From the NCBI RefSeq assembly GCF_000204055.1, contig NW_006768842.1, forward strand, positions 148,397 to 212,396: 64,000 nt of DNA, written 5' to 3'. The notes below the pieces were generated by a model. The model was not told the DNA's origin. It saw only the letters and a list, made by a program, of their open reading frames with translations, and did no database searches. The DNA comes from Melampsora larici-populina 98AG31. Its lineage: Eukaryota; Basidiomycota; Pucciniomycetes; Pucciniales; Melampsoraceae. Position numbers and translations under genes: made by a program. How positions within the stretch are numbered: the stretch's first letter is position 1; the number at the start of each line of letters is the position of its first letter. Of the stretch, positions 44,382 through 55,574 are shown one piece after another.

Positions 44382-44890
44382 TAAGATAGTTTTATGAGTC
44401 AGTTACAGTAGACTGGTTATGAGTTGATCTAGAGAGGTATGCTATAGGACAGGATTTGTAATACTTACTGCTAGTCCGTAGGTTAAAAAAAAAAAAAAAA
44501 AACTGTCTTCTTTCTTAGATGTCTGTTAAGATTAGGTCGCTTAGAAAAAGTTCACTGGATGAATCGTCGAGGAGATTTGAAAATCTGAACCAGGCGTTGT
44601 CGGGATTTCAAGCGTGTATTCCAAAGCACTGATTGTAGCTTTTGTCGGTGTACGGATTCTTGTTTTCAAATTGGAAATAAGGGAGTTCTCCGAACAAGTC
44701 TAAAGATAACTGGTTAAAATTTGAAGAATAAATGATTCCTGACGAAGCTTTTAGATGAGATAGAAAGATATCTTTAGTAAAAAAAAATGTTTTTTATGGG
44801 TTTTTTGGCTTATTGTAGATTTGATGATAAAGTAAAAAAAGGTTCGGGATCAAAGATGTTTTTTCGTAAAAAAAAAAAATCTGAAAGTGA

Positions 44891-44903
44891 GAGGAGGCCC
44901 CCA
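44891..44903 (-). other. Primer-binding site candidate
   Basis: On the minus strand, two bases after the end of the 5' LTR, TGGGGGCCTCCTC begins with the TGG expected to pair with a tRNA CCA end. The tRNA was not identified. Confidence 0.5.
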
Positions 44904-44905
44904 AT

Positions 44906-45939
44906 TGTCAGCTTGAGATTCCAAGTAGAGACTAACGGGATAAGCTCAAGATGAAAAGTGACTCGAAAGACAAATTCTGAGATGATAAGGTGAATACGCA
45001 CGGGCTTTGTGGTAGCAGTTGGGCTACTATAAGTTCTAGCCAAGTAAGGAATTCTGTTTCAATTGAACAGAAGTTGATTAGTAGTAGTTCTAATCAATCA
45101 GGAAAAAGTATCTTAAGTGAGGTGTAAACTCGCTTACTTGGACAACTCCTCGTAGAGTTTTGGGATCCGAAAAAGGTAGCTATTTTAGAGATCTAAATCA
45201 ACTAAACGCCTTCCACTAGGTCTTACTGATAAGATCCTAATAGGTAAAGATTTAAATCCTTTGTCCTCAAGCGATAGGGTGAAAATCAGGAAAAATTGAA
45301 TGAAGATACAGTTCTGAAGATTTACGTAACTGGAGTTTTCTTTTAAGAAACAAAAGAAATGGAACGATAAAAGTGAGACAGAGAGCTAGTTTTTGAAGAA
45401 GTAAGTCTTTAGAAAAGCTATTGTCTAAAATTTAAGTTTTAATGCAGCTTGGTTTCTGTTAAAAGTAAAACGAGTTTCGTTTATCAAATAAGAGCTTTGA
45501 GTAATTCAAGTAGGAATTGGTGGTTATGTTTTTTAGTGTGGTCTCTTCTTTCTTAGGAGAAATCTATGGATTATATAGGAGCTGGGTTTCTAACGTGGCG
45601 TAATAATCTTCTAATTTGCCTAAGCTGGTTTGGTAAAATTAAGGGTTCTTGATTTTTCCTGAAATCGTTTTCGTTGTGATCTTCCAGGTTAGTTAATGTA
45701 GTGTTTTAACTGGTCTGGTGGTTGTGGGGTTGAGTTCGCCTGGTCAGGGTTCAATTATTATTGGATCCTGGCCAGTGTTTCGAATAGTTGTAATGTGACG
45801 TAATTGTTCACTCTTGAAACTCGAGTGTTGAGATGTGATATATATATTTTTATAGATTTTTGTAATTATAATTATTGTCAAGGTTAAGTGGTTTAGTTAT
45901 TTGGGAATTTTAGTGTGACTAAGTTCCTCATAGCTGACA
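44906..45939 (-). repeat. 5' LTR of the gypsy element (1034 bp)
   Basis: Same ends as 36435-37468, including the promoter-bearing AT-rich part. Differences noted near 45169, 45261 and 45446. Confidence 0.95.
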
Positions 45940-47125
45940 AATAACATCTCCTTTGAGCCAGCCAAAGACGTGGATTGAGGAGAATCAAACAATTTTCCAG
46001 GATTTAGTAGGATGATGGAGTACCAGTGTTGACTGCAAACAAAAATATGATCAGATCCCAAAACAAACACACTCAGATCAAGCACGTACATTTGACGAAT
46101 TGGAGTGATCACCAAATCCTTTGTAAAAAGGTCATGATACTTTGTCCACTTTTGTACTCCTTCATAAGCCAGTTCAGATTGGGTTGTAGCATCTGAGATG
46201 TTCAAAACATTTATATTAAGTTCACCAAGTGCCATGTCACAGACAGATGTATACAAAACTCACACCTTGTTTGGCTTCTTGCTGATTTTCTGGAAAAATT
46301 GAGTGCTGAACATATAACTTGACTCCGTCAGGTTTGGATCACTTTGTCAAGTCTGTTCAAGCTTCCAACTAATCCAATTCACCCGCACATAAACATCCAG
46401 GCTAATGGTAATGATGGAATAAAATTGTTTGATGAATCTCACCTCAATCCAAAATCAACCAGCATGTCATTCAACCATGCTCCTGCTTTGAAACGGTCCA
46501 GATCAGATTGATAAAGCCAAACTGTTTGATCTCCCTGTTGTGGCCATACCAGGACTCTGACACACGGCATGAGTAAATCACCAAGACCTGATGAGCAGTA
46601 CTCANNNNNNNNNNNNNNNNNNNNNNNNNNNNNNNNNNNNNNNNNNNNNNNNNNNNNNNNNNNNNNNNNNNNNNNNNNNNNNNNNNNNNNNNNNNNNNNN
46701 NNNNAGGAGTATATGATGGACTGATTAAGGAAAGAACTTACCGATGGTTCTTGTTGGTGTTTTTTGGTGTCTTTGTGCTTCCGTTTGTTAGTCTTGGAAG
46801 CCTGCACTGTTGATGGACTCGATGCATCCTCAGGACCAGGGTTGTTCTTCTGTGGTGTACAAACAGGGTTTTGATTGGAGCTAGGTAGGGCTCGGCGGCT
46901 ATCAGGCAATGGGGCAATCATGTTGGCTGATTTTCGAACAACTGGTGGTCGGCTGGATTGATGTGGCATAGCAGGAACTTCGGGATTCGCATCAGTCTCA
47001 GTAGTTGAAGGAGATTGAGGTTGAGTAGGTGGATGTGCTGAGCTGGACCTTGAGCTGGACCTTGATTGGTCCGTTGTTGGTGGTACGGAAGTCTGGGGTT
47101 GATCAAACTTGAAGGTCAACTTCAT
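45940..47125 (-). CDS. Ulp1-type (C48) cysteine protease-like gene, 3' part missing
   Basis: The minus-strand frame starts at ATG 47125 (MKLTFKFDQPQTSVPP). A Ser/Pro/Gln-rich N-terminal region ends at a GTAAGT donor at about 46743. After the 100-N gap the Ulp1 domain begins (WLYQSDLDRFKAGAWLNDML, 46440-46510). It continues after an intron (FSTQFFQKIS), another (YEGVQKWTKYHDLFTKDLVI), and a third (QHWYSIILLNPGKL, with the catalytic His). The gene then runs into the gypsy LTR at 45939, before the catalytic Asp and Cys. Ulp1 enzymes remove SUMO from proteins; such domains are also carried by some DNA transposons, and which applies here is unknown. As it stands the gene cannot give an active protease. 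Confidence 0.7.
46605..46704. other. Assembly gap (100 N)
   Basis: Exactly 100 N, the usual placeholder for a gap of unknown length. It falls in the Ulp1-like gene between its N-terminal exon and the protease domain. Confidence 0.99.
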
Positions 47126-48026
47126 CCTGATACCTAGATGGAGCTGCAGGTTTGGGCTGGAATAGTACACCACATGCCCGGGCCTACTTTGGGACCAGGT
47201 GTGGGAGCTGTAATGTAAGCTCATATGTACAAGCAGCGCAATGCAACTCAGCGGTAAGCAACGTAGGCAGCAATGCCACTTGCAACGAGTTTTGCAGCTC
47301 ATCGTGGGCAACACAGCGGTGACCAAATGCAGCCCTCATACTTTTGTTGCGCAGCGTTCTGCTGCGTGCTGCCACAGTGCAACCAGTCCAGTGTTGCCAC
47401 ATGCGGAAGTTAGATCCAGGTATCTAGGGAATCATGATTTATGAAATGATGGTGATCAAGAATAAGAATAAGAAAGAGGAGGCACTATATGTGGTCAAGT
47501 CATACGATATCAACTTGGCCACAACTGTTGGTCTCCCGCTAGCTACAGACTAAGTGTTGATGTAATCATCAAGAATGATTACTTCAATTGATTTGAATTC
47601 AGAAAGATGGAAGGAATACAACACAACCACCTATCTATAGTTTTTGAATGCAAAGCTTGAGTGCTTGCCCAAACAGACGGCAAACAAACAGCTGATTCAC
47701 AATGGCAACAGTTTCTACTTTAGTGTTATAACTAGCCATGTTGTGCGGCGGGCGCCACCCTGTAGCCCTGGATGATGATGATGTTCCTTTGCGATGGTGT
47801 TGGAATTGGTTGGAATTGGTGTTGATTGGGTGTTGGGCTGTGCTTGGGTTATTGGAGCTGTTGAGAGCTGTTGGAAATGAAGGCTTGATTGATCACTGAG
47901 CTTGATTTGGGTGTACTCATATTGGTCTGAGGGCACTTATTTGATCCTAGTATGCGCAGCTCAGATTGATCTAAGTGATCCAAGGACTTTGGCCCTGAAA
48001 ATCATGACTCAATGTGAAATCTGAAG
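47126..48026. other. Intergenic; GCAGCG-rich patch and a short TTGG minisatellite
   Basis: About 47225-47400 has several GCAGCG/GCAGC motifs like the hAT terminus at 33091, suggesting a decayed hAT end. Near 47800-47845 TTGGAATTGG-like words repeat. No gene recognised. Confidence 0.35.
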
Positions 48027-48035
48027 AGCTTTAAT

Positions 48036-48661
48036 CTAACTTAACTAAGTCCCTTGTGCAGAGGTTTTAAGATAGCAAGTGATCCCAGAGGCGCAAGGGG
48101 CTTACATGGAAGGTGTGGATTTTGGCATGGAAGTTAATGAAATTTAGTAGAGGAAATCTAAGATTTCCTCCTCATCAAAACTCTGATTATTGTTTTTTGG
48201 TGAAAAAATTCAGGGAGAAACGGCCACTTCTTCTCAAGAGATCGCTCTCCTCAGAGTTTTCAACAGAAAATCAGGGAGAAAGTTGTGCTTGAGAGGGAAA
48301 CATAGTTCTCATGGAATCTAAGAGCTGGCTGCGGCCTGTATTATCAACCTGAATTTCAACTCACTGTAGTCAAGAGTCAAATTTCATGAGCACAATGTTT
48401 TCATTGCAAGGGAAACTTTTGCCCTGATTTTCTTTTGACATTTCTGAAGAGAGCAATCTCTTGATAAGAAGCAGGCGCTTCTCCCTGACCAATTTTTAAA
48501 AAGTTTGGTAATTGGGATTTTGATGGAGAGGAAATCGTAGATCTCCTCTACTAAATCCCATTACCTTCCGTGCCAAAATCAAGACCTTTCATGTAAGTCC
48601 CTCGTGCCTTGGGCATCACTTGGCATTTTAAACCTCTGCACAAGGGACTTAGTTAAGTTAG
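48036..48661. mobile_element. Mutator-type MITE, 626 bp
   Basis: The ends are inverted repeats beginning CTAACTTAACTAAGTCCC, and the pairing continues for about 100 bp with mismatches. The flanks are AGCTTTAAT (48027-48035) and AGATTTAAT (48662-48670), a 9-bp target duplication with one mismatch, the size used by Mutator-like elements. No coding capacity. Confidence 0.8.
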
Positions 48662-48670
48662 AGATTTAAT

Positions 48671-50287
48671 GAACAAATACACCATATTGTGATGGATTTT
48701 TTTTTGACTGAGATGAGGACTTAGAGAGCTCTCAGAAGTCAATTGAAAATTGATCTAGATGATCTCTATTGATCTAGTGTGAACGGTTGGTCATGGTAGT
48801 GCCAGGAAAGTGCTTCTTGTTGTTGGTTGTACTGTTGGTTTAGTGCGCCAGAGGTGCAAATGGATGAGATGTGTTACAAAAAGCAAATCCCAATCTCTGC
48901 ACCACAAACATGGGTTATGGGTTACAACTTTTAGATGATGATTGCTAATGAGAAAGAGATAAAACTCAGATGTAACATATCAATCTTTGGTTACAACATG
49001 TTTTTAGATGATGATTGAAAATGAGAACAAACAAAAACAACTCAGCATGATGCAATGAAAACAAAAGAAAGTGATGACAATATATCGATCACAATTACAA
49101 CAATGTGAACAATGCATCAGGTGTGCTTCATAATATCTGATGTTGCGCACCAACATGCAGACAAAAAAATTTCATAAATGAAAGCCCTGAAAGACAGTGA
49201 TCAAAAACACACAAACTGTACACACAAAGTATAAGTGCAAAGGTATGGATACATGTATATGATGAAGAACTCTCATTTCATTGAAACATGCCAAAGTCAG
49301 GCATGGGTCAATTGGACCTTCAACTCCCAACTATCTGTGATCAAGCTTTGGGTTCAATAGGAGGTGATCCTACCGGGTAATACAAAGGTAGTTGAGTTAA
49401 CCCTATACTGTGGCACTATGTGGGTAGACACAAAACACTGTAATCATCCTGTGTATGGGTTGTGCAAGAACCAAGGCCTACTTGGTTATTTCCAAAAAAG
49501 ATGAACTGGTCAGTTTTATTGGCTCTTTCAAAGCCACAAACTAATGCTTCTTGATCATGGTATTTGTATGTCCAGTGGGTGAAACATGCAAGAAGACGGC
49601 CAAGGAAATTGTCCCTGTTGTGCCTGGTGGCAAAGTCACAGTCGGAGTTGATGAATTTTGGAATTCCACTATGCAATGTCTCACACAAATTGATTCAGCA
49701 AAAGATTGGCTCATTTCCTACATGATGGGTTCCAATCTGTTTCTGCAAGACTAACTGCACAATCTAATGACCACAAATCAGGTGGTTAGTTTTGGTTGTA
49801 TGCAAGCAAAAAGGTGCTGTCATTTTGGACTCACATGCAAAGCAAACATAGTACATCTTTCTTCACGAGTTAAATGAACCCGGCCGGGAACAACCACCCT
49901 GAACTTCTTGAGGAGGCAGACAGCATGAGCTAACATTTGAGAGAACCACAGATGACCACTGAAATTTTTTCCCCAAGTGTCCAGCGCAGTTGCATCCATT
50001 GGAATGGACTTGTAACCATTGTCAATTTGAGACTCAACTTTAGTGGTAAAGTTTATAAATCTAGAGATGAATGAAACTTACAAAATGTATCTCTTCAAGT
50101 TGGAAAGTAGTTTCTAACTAGAGAGGAATTATTTTTCAATTCTTTGTAAAATAATGATGTGAAGAAACCACAATTGTTTGTTGCTGTTGTCTATGGTGCG
50201 GAATCAAACTGCTGCCAGTTTACTCGTGAGTGCAATCACTTCCAAATCTGCTAAGATGAATACATGTTCAATGTTTAAAGTTCTTAG
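48671..50287. other. Intergenic, AT-rich, no gene supported
   Basis: Around 48905-49035 an imperfect direct repeat of about 80 bp is visible (GGTTACAAC ... TTTTTAGATGATGATTG). Frames on both strands at 49416-49754 overlap each other and lack recognisable motifs; at most one could be an exon remnant. Nothing else was recognised. Confidence 0.35.
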
Positions 50288-51101
50288 GTGACACTTTAGC
50301 ATTAGCTTTGATAAAACAGATTTTTATCAAAAAGAAGGGTAAAAGGAGTAAAGTAGGATTAGGGACTTTAGTCAAATAACGGTTGGTTAAACAATCTGTA
50401 ACCTCATAGGGAAAAGTTAGATAGAGAGATAGAAAGTAAGAAGAAACAGAAAGCTGTTTAATAACTCGGAGTTAAAGCTGAAAGAACAATCTTAAGAGCA
50501 GAAGGCTTAGAGAATAACAATGGGGTATTGATAAACAGAAATCTAGGAATGGGTTACTGGTGATCTTTTAATAGTTCAGAAGTGATATTGGTTTTGGTTT
50601 ATTTGTTAAGTTGGAAAAAGATGCCAATTCTGTTTTTCGTGATCATAGCTTGATATCTAACTGATCCTGTTGTGATTGAAAAAGTTGTTGCTAGTTAAAC
50701 TTAGTCAGGGTCCTAATTGTTTTATTGTTATAAGGGTTGGACTGAGCCCTGGTCAGGGCTGATGAGTTCTTGAAACTTGTTATGCCTGGTCAGGGCTGAT
50801 GAGTTCTTGAAACTTGTTATGCCTGGTCAGGGTTTTCTGATAACACCTTTGTTTGGTTATTATCTAGATTAGTAATTATCCTTTTAATTTGTTCAAATCA
50901 ATTAGGAATGTAGTTGTTATATGACATATTTCTTGATACATTGTTATGTAGAGTACATTCTAAATGTTGCACTCTTGAGACTAGAGTGTGAGAGGTGTAA
51001 GTGATATTTTTATATGTAATTTTGAGTGTTCAAAGATGGTCAGGTTGTGTTGTCAATACTTTAGGAGTTTCCTGTGCAGCAGGAAACTTCCTTCAGTTGA
51101 C
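50288..51101 (-). repeat. Diverged solo LTR-like sequence (candidate)
   Basis: It shares arrangement and short blocks with the gypsy LTRs in this window: CCTGGTCAGGG, a CTCTTGA(A/G)ACT(C/A)GAGTGT block and a following TGATAT...TTTTTATA run, in the same order. The ends TGACAC and TTGACA are provisional. No internal region is attached, so it may be an old solo LTR of a related family. Confidence 0.45.
50748..50830 (+). repeat. 37-bp tandem duplication inside the LTR-like sequence
   Basis: Two exact 37-bp units (50748-50784, 50785-50821), each starting CCTGGTCAGGGCTGATGAG, followed by a partial third unit. Confidence 0.9.
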
Positions 51102-51235
51102 AACAATGGTGACACACCACTGAGTAGGTGCTTTGACTGTCCCATTGGTGCGGCTGGACATTTTCAACATCTTTATAGACTGGTTTACAAGCCCACTTGT
51201 ATTGGAACACATCAAGGGTAGTACTGGGTAGATTT

Positions 51236-52509
51236 TTAAGCGGCACTAATCCAAAAACGGGTGAAAACATTGGTCGGAAAAACTAAGTTGTGTATGACCA
51301 AGTCAGCAAGGGATTCACAGTCTATGTAGGTTGGTTGGTTAGTGGTTGATGTTACCGTGGGAGGAGGAGGGGTTAGAGGAATGAGACAAGGAATCTGAAT
51401 CAGATGAGGAGGATCCATCTCTTCTGTTCCTTTGGAATCCTTCTTTGGGCGGTTTCCATAAGCCTTCTTATCCTCTACTTCTCTCTTCTTAGAATTTTTA
51501 GGATCCTTCTCCTTCTTTCTGTCCTTTCCCCCCTTCTCCCTCTCTTTCTTCTTTCCTCCCACTTCTCTCTCAATTCTATCTATCTTGGCTCTAATCAACT
51601 GAACATCTCTTAGATCTCCTTTCTGAACCTCCTCCACCAACTTGTCTGTCAACAATCTCTCATCTCTTTGATCTTGATCATTTGGCTCTTGACATCCTTC
51701 ATTTGGCAATTGCTGCCTTGAGTCCTTGATATCTGGATGACAAAAAAAACCACATCACCCTTGTCAGTTCAACCTGCAAAGTACAATCTTTTGGCAACAA
51801 CAGGAGCCTGCCTGGAGCTGGCCAATCCAAAACATGATTCAACACCCTTTAGGAGTGCAACGCCCCAAGGGGACACCAATTGGATTGGAATTCCTTCTCG
51901 TCAAGCCAGATGAGGACTAATCTGCAACCTGGAGCAAAAAAAGGCTCAACAGAGACAACCACCCAGGAAATATGAAGAAATCATTACTATGAATTTCAGT
52001 TTACAGTGGTATTTCTTGATCAGGTGCCCATAGCCCCTTTTCTTCTCTTTCCCTCCATCTAGGTTCAAGGACTGTAAGCTCCGTTCTTCACTCTTCAATC
52101 TCTTCTTCTGCTTTCCTTTTGATCTTGTCTTTGTCTTTGTCTTCCTAGCTGATTCCTTCAAACTATCTCCTGAATCACTTGACAACCCAGGGCCATCCTC
52201 TTCACTCCTCTCCAAACACTCATCTCCTAAGTGCTCCCCTCCATGTTCACTTCTATCAATGTGTTTGAAGTTGAAGTTTGGTAGATCACTTCCTTCCGGA
52301 GTGTGCGGAATCTGCCCATCTCAAGGCTCAGGTAAAAGATGGTTCCTGAGGAGGAACTTTTGTTTTGCCCTTCTAGCTCTACTTTCTGCTTGCTCTTTCT
52401 CCTTCAGTGCTTGCGCGGCCTTTGTCTCTTCCACTTGTCTCCTCACCTGAATCATGTGATTTGATCTATATTTTATCAAAAACTTTTTCATTGCCAGTTG
52501 TCTCCACAT
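51236..52509 (-). pseudogene. Lysine-rich gene of unknown function with an in-frame TGA
   Basis: A minus-strand frame runs from 52509 to 51946 with one TGA at 52321-52323. Before it lies a helical, charged stretch (VEETKAAQALKEKEQAESRA); after it come GSDLPNFNFKHIDRS and a Lys-rich segment. A probable intron ends at a TCATCCAG acceptor near 51733, and the next exon (DIKDSRQQLPNEGCQEPN) runs to the stop at 51236 through a Lys/Glu-rich coil and a Pro-rich tail. No domain was recognised; the composition resembles Gag-like or nucleic-acid-binding proteins of mobile elements. CGA is the likely codon behind the TGA. Confidence 0.45.
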
Positions 52510-52853
52510 TCACCTGATGAAAAATAGAGGAAGAAAAATTGAACAATTGTTCTTGAATGTTGACTATGTAGAAGTAAATAGTTTTATCTATTCAGGTTTA
52601 TTAAGGATTGAATTTGGATGAGAAAGAGAATAAAGCACTTGTAGTGTCCCAGAGCGCAGACTGAAGAGAGAAGGGGTGCTATAGAGAGATGAGTCTAGAT
52701 GAGTGTAAAAACTCTAACTCTCTGGTCCCACCGCTTCCCCATATGCCTCCTGTGACAGGCGTGTCACGCCTGTCACACAGCCGGGGCACTTTGAGTCCGG
52801 GACCAGTCTGCGTCTGTTACCCGTCTGTCCTTTCGAGAATGGACTACATACAG
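52510..52853. other. 5' flank of the lysine-rich gene
   Basis: No gene seen. It contains a short perfect inverted repeat, GTGACAGGCGTG followed by CACGCCTGTCAC, at 52751-52774. Confidence 0.5.
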
Positions 52854-53012
52854 AGGGTACTCAAAGTAAGTATGTAGCGCTACATACTTTTTGCTACATA
52901 CTTTTTGTTGGCGGCAAAAAAGAAAAAAATATACTTTTGGCCTTGTCTTCCCCGCCAAAAAAAGTATATAGCAAGAAGTATGTAGCGCTACATACATTAC
53001 TTTGAGTACCCT
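52854..53012. mobile_element. Short palindromic MITE, 159 bp
   Basis: Ends are AGGGTACTCAAAGTAA and its complement TTACTTTGAGTACCCT. Just inside each end is the self-complementary word AGTATGTAGCGCTACATACT. The centre is A/T-rich with GGCGG and CCGCC. The target duplication is unclear (CAG / TAG). Confidence 0.75.
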
Positions 53013-53060
53013 TAGTCTACAGAGATCAGTTTGGCTCCTTTTATGGCAACTGGTTACGTC

Positions 53061-53456
53061 AGGACCCCGGCAAGCTCCAGGGGAACTATCCAACCCAAAC
53101 GGAATGGATTGGGGGTCAAAAAAAAACACTGACGTACCAACGAAAACATTTTTTTGGTTTTTTTTGGAGCTAAAATCATGTTTTTGAATTCAGACCTACA
53201 GACGTGAGAGGTATGGTTTTGTCTTGAGCCAGAAAAAAAGGCCAAAAACACACTCTTTTGAACGTACGTACCAACCAAAAATGAATGGATCATTCTCCTG
53301 AGAGATTTTTGGTGATTTTTGCTCTTTGAACCTACCAACAAAACAGGAATTGTTTACGCTCAATTTTTGGGTTTTTATACCATGTCACAGGGTATTGGTA
53401 AGGTCAATCTGGGTGGTTTTAGGTTGGATGGTTCCCCTGGAGCTTTCCGGGGTCCT
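53061..53456. mobile_element. hAT-like MITE, 396 bp
   Basis: Ends AGGACCCCGGCAAGCTCCAG and (complement) AGGACCCCGGAAAGCTCCAG are inverted and extend to about 35 bp. The flanks are GTTACGTC and GTTACGTG, an 8-bp duplication with one mismatch (or a perfect 6-bp TTACGT if C/G are counted as part of the ends). The same terminal style occurs in the MITE at 54579. Confidence 0.8.
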
Positions 53457-53464
53457 GTTACGTG

Positions 53465-54520
53465 TGCTACTCATGGTGGCCCATGGGCCTGAATTTGCAG
53501 ATTTTCCAGCCAAGGCAGGAAAAAAGAGGTGAGCACTGTGGGTGGCCCTGACTGGCGCTGAGCTATCCCACTGTGATGCTCCCCGCTCGTATGAAAGAGA
53601 AATAACAATCTAAGAGAAAATGAGTCTTGCACCACGTGAAACTTAACCCCGTGCTTGGCAGCAGGATGGTGGGCGGGAAAATAAAACATTGACAATTCTA
53701 ACTGAACTAATAACTAATAACAGATAAAAAATTGACAAGATAGAATTTTTAAATATAATTTGCTGAAATGAAAATTTGTAACTTTTTTAATATTACTGCT
53801 AACACTATTTCTGAGAGAAATTGGATGAAGGAGACAACAAAGGAGAGCAAAGGGAACATGGATTGTGTCTGCTTGTGGTGACCAGGATCCATTGGGGGGA
53901 TCTGTCACTCGCTTCCTACGTTGCACCTCTTTTGAGAGTAGCTCGTACCTGTAACCAGTTTGCCGAACTGTCATCCGCCGTTTCACGGGTTCCACTTTGT
54001 TACATAACATCCTATGCCAACCTCGAGGCTCGGGGAAGTTGGGAACTGCAACAATTTGCCATTTACGGAAAGATCTCTCCGAGAAATTCAACATCTCGTT
54101 TTTTTACGCCGCTTTTGACTCCTAATCGAACATCAAAGGCAGTGGTTTCCGTGCACGCTAACACGAATGCGTAATGTTACCTGTTGTTGACGATCCTCCC
54201 GACGCTCCCTGATTCCTCGCGGCCATATTTGCGTGTGCCAGGGGTCACCTCCGCTGTCTCCTTTTGATGCAATTATCGACCGTCGCCCGCTTCGCCGGAG
54301 TTGCACAAACTCCTCGGATCGCCGAAGACCTCTGTGATGTACACCAACCTTGTGGGTTAACCGAAGCGTCACTGAGACAACTTCATAAACCAAGTTGATA
54401 AACCCTGTCAAACTCCGAATTTCAAGTGCTGGAAACTCACGGTCCAAAACGACAGTTCAAATCTTAGACGAAAATCCAACATCGCTTCTCCGAGCACCCC
54501 TCTCATAAATCTCTAGGTAT
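53465..54520. other. Unassigned region with a possible minus-strand gene remnant
   Basis: Minus-strand frames 54133-54447 (LTGFINLVYEVVSVTLRLTH, ending at a GTAACA donor-like site) and 53714-54094 (FSERSFRKWQIVAVPNF, KVEPVKRRMTVRQTGY) have protein-like composition and might be exons of one small gene. No start codon precedes the first and no family was recognised. The rest of the stretch shows nothing. Confidence 0.25.
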
Positions 54521-54578
54521 TTTCATGCGCGCTCACCGGTGTGTTCGTTTCGTCTGTCTTTGTCAACCGCGCTCAGAC

Positions 54579-55024
54579 AGGACCCTGGAGAGCACTGAGG
54601 GAACCAACCGATGAACGGATCATACCGGCCCCGGCCACACATTTTGTAAATTTCCCGTGAGTGAGGGCAAATTGGCCCTTGGGACAGCTTGCCATGCCAC
54701 GGGAGATTGTTTGTAACATTTGCTATTGATTACATACACTTTCACCTATGTAGCACATGTAATTACAGAGATATCCGGTTGTAACACAAAGTCCGACCAG
54801 GTATGAATTATTCTCAAGACTTGGGGCAAAAAAACCTTAATTGCACTTTTGTGCGGCAACCAGACACGCTGTGGCTTCCAGATGTACACCAGCAGATAGC
54901 CTGTGTCTTTGCGCATCTTTTGAGCATGTCACATGTAAGGGAATGTGAGATGTGGTTTCACAGGATCTTGGTATCCGAAAACCTCGTTTCATCGGCTGGT
55001 TCCCTCGGCGCTCTCCAGGGTCCT
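54579..55024. mobile_element. hAT-like MITE in the upstream region of PDR copy 2, 446 bp
   Basis: Inverted ends AGGACCCTGGAGAGC, with pairing extended to about 35 bp. GCTCAGAC is duplicated at 54571-54578 and 55025-55032 (8 bp, the hAT size). The unoccupied site, with one GCTCAGAC at 13078-13085, survives in PDR copy 1. No coding capacity. Confidence 0.92.
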
Positions 55025-55430
55025 GCTCAGACAACAAGTTGTCCGGCCGCGATTAGTCAACCACAGATTTGCGAGAGAGATTATGAGGTCGATCTTAGTC
55101 ATGAACGAATCGCTGATCATTAAGATTGCAAAAGAAAATATCCGTGGTTTTCAATCTGGCAGAAAAAGCACGGAAATGGCCGATGAAGTGGCCTGAGGTT
55201 GAATTGCATCGCTTGCCTGGAGCCAAATCCAGCGCTTGATGTCAACGCTTGCGCCTGCTTAAGCTCCATTTCTGATCCCAATTGGGATAAACAACCCAGA
55301 TGAGCATAAACTAATACCAATGGGACGCGGAAGAGAGAAACATTATCAAAAATAATAGCAGCAACATTTGATTTCGAAACAGTTGTACTATTGATCGTAG
55401 ATGGTAATTGACCCTGGTGCTGGAACGTTA

Positions 55431-55437
55431 TATAAAG
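55431..55437 (+). promoter_or_regulatory. TATA box of PDR copy 2
   Basis: TATAAAG, 144 bp upstream of the ATG at 55575. Confidence 0.45.
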
Positions 55438-55574
55438 TACTACTTTCAAGAAACTCGTTGGCGACTTTATCATCGTTGCTTTCCTTTCCGCCTCTTTTCC
55501 ACTTCTCGTCCTGGAAATCTACCTATCCTACTTGATTTCTTATCTCAATCTCTCATACTTTGAGTCATAACTTC

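Larger units (their letters stand above)
36435..45939 (-). mobile_element. Ty3/gypsy LTR retrotransposon with chromodomain, 9505 bp
   Basis: Two 1034-bp LTRs about 99.7% identical enclose an open 2153-codon Gag-Pol on the minus strand. The near identity and the open frame point to recent insertion and possible activity. Domain order is Gag, zinc knuckle, two retropepsins, RT, RNase H, integrase, chromodomain: the chromovirus branch. The flanking 5-mers (GATCC and AATAA) do not match, and different genes are truncated at the two ends, so this is not a simple insertion. Confidence 0.95.

Noticed and set aside
41336..44397. Several plus-strand ORFs of 60-170 codons across the gypsy element
   Set aside because: They are antisense shadows of the 2153-codon Gag-Pol frame and show no motifs.
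36435..45939. Endogenous retrovirus with an envelope gene
   Set aside because: After integrase the frame ends in a chromodomain and stops; no envelope-like ORF follows before the LTR.
49416..49754. Overlapping ORFs on both strands as genes
   Set aside because: Neither has a recognisable motif, splice context or composition better than the other; left as unassigned.
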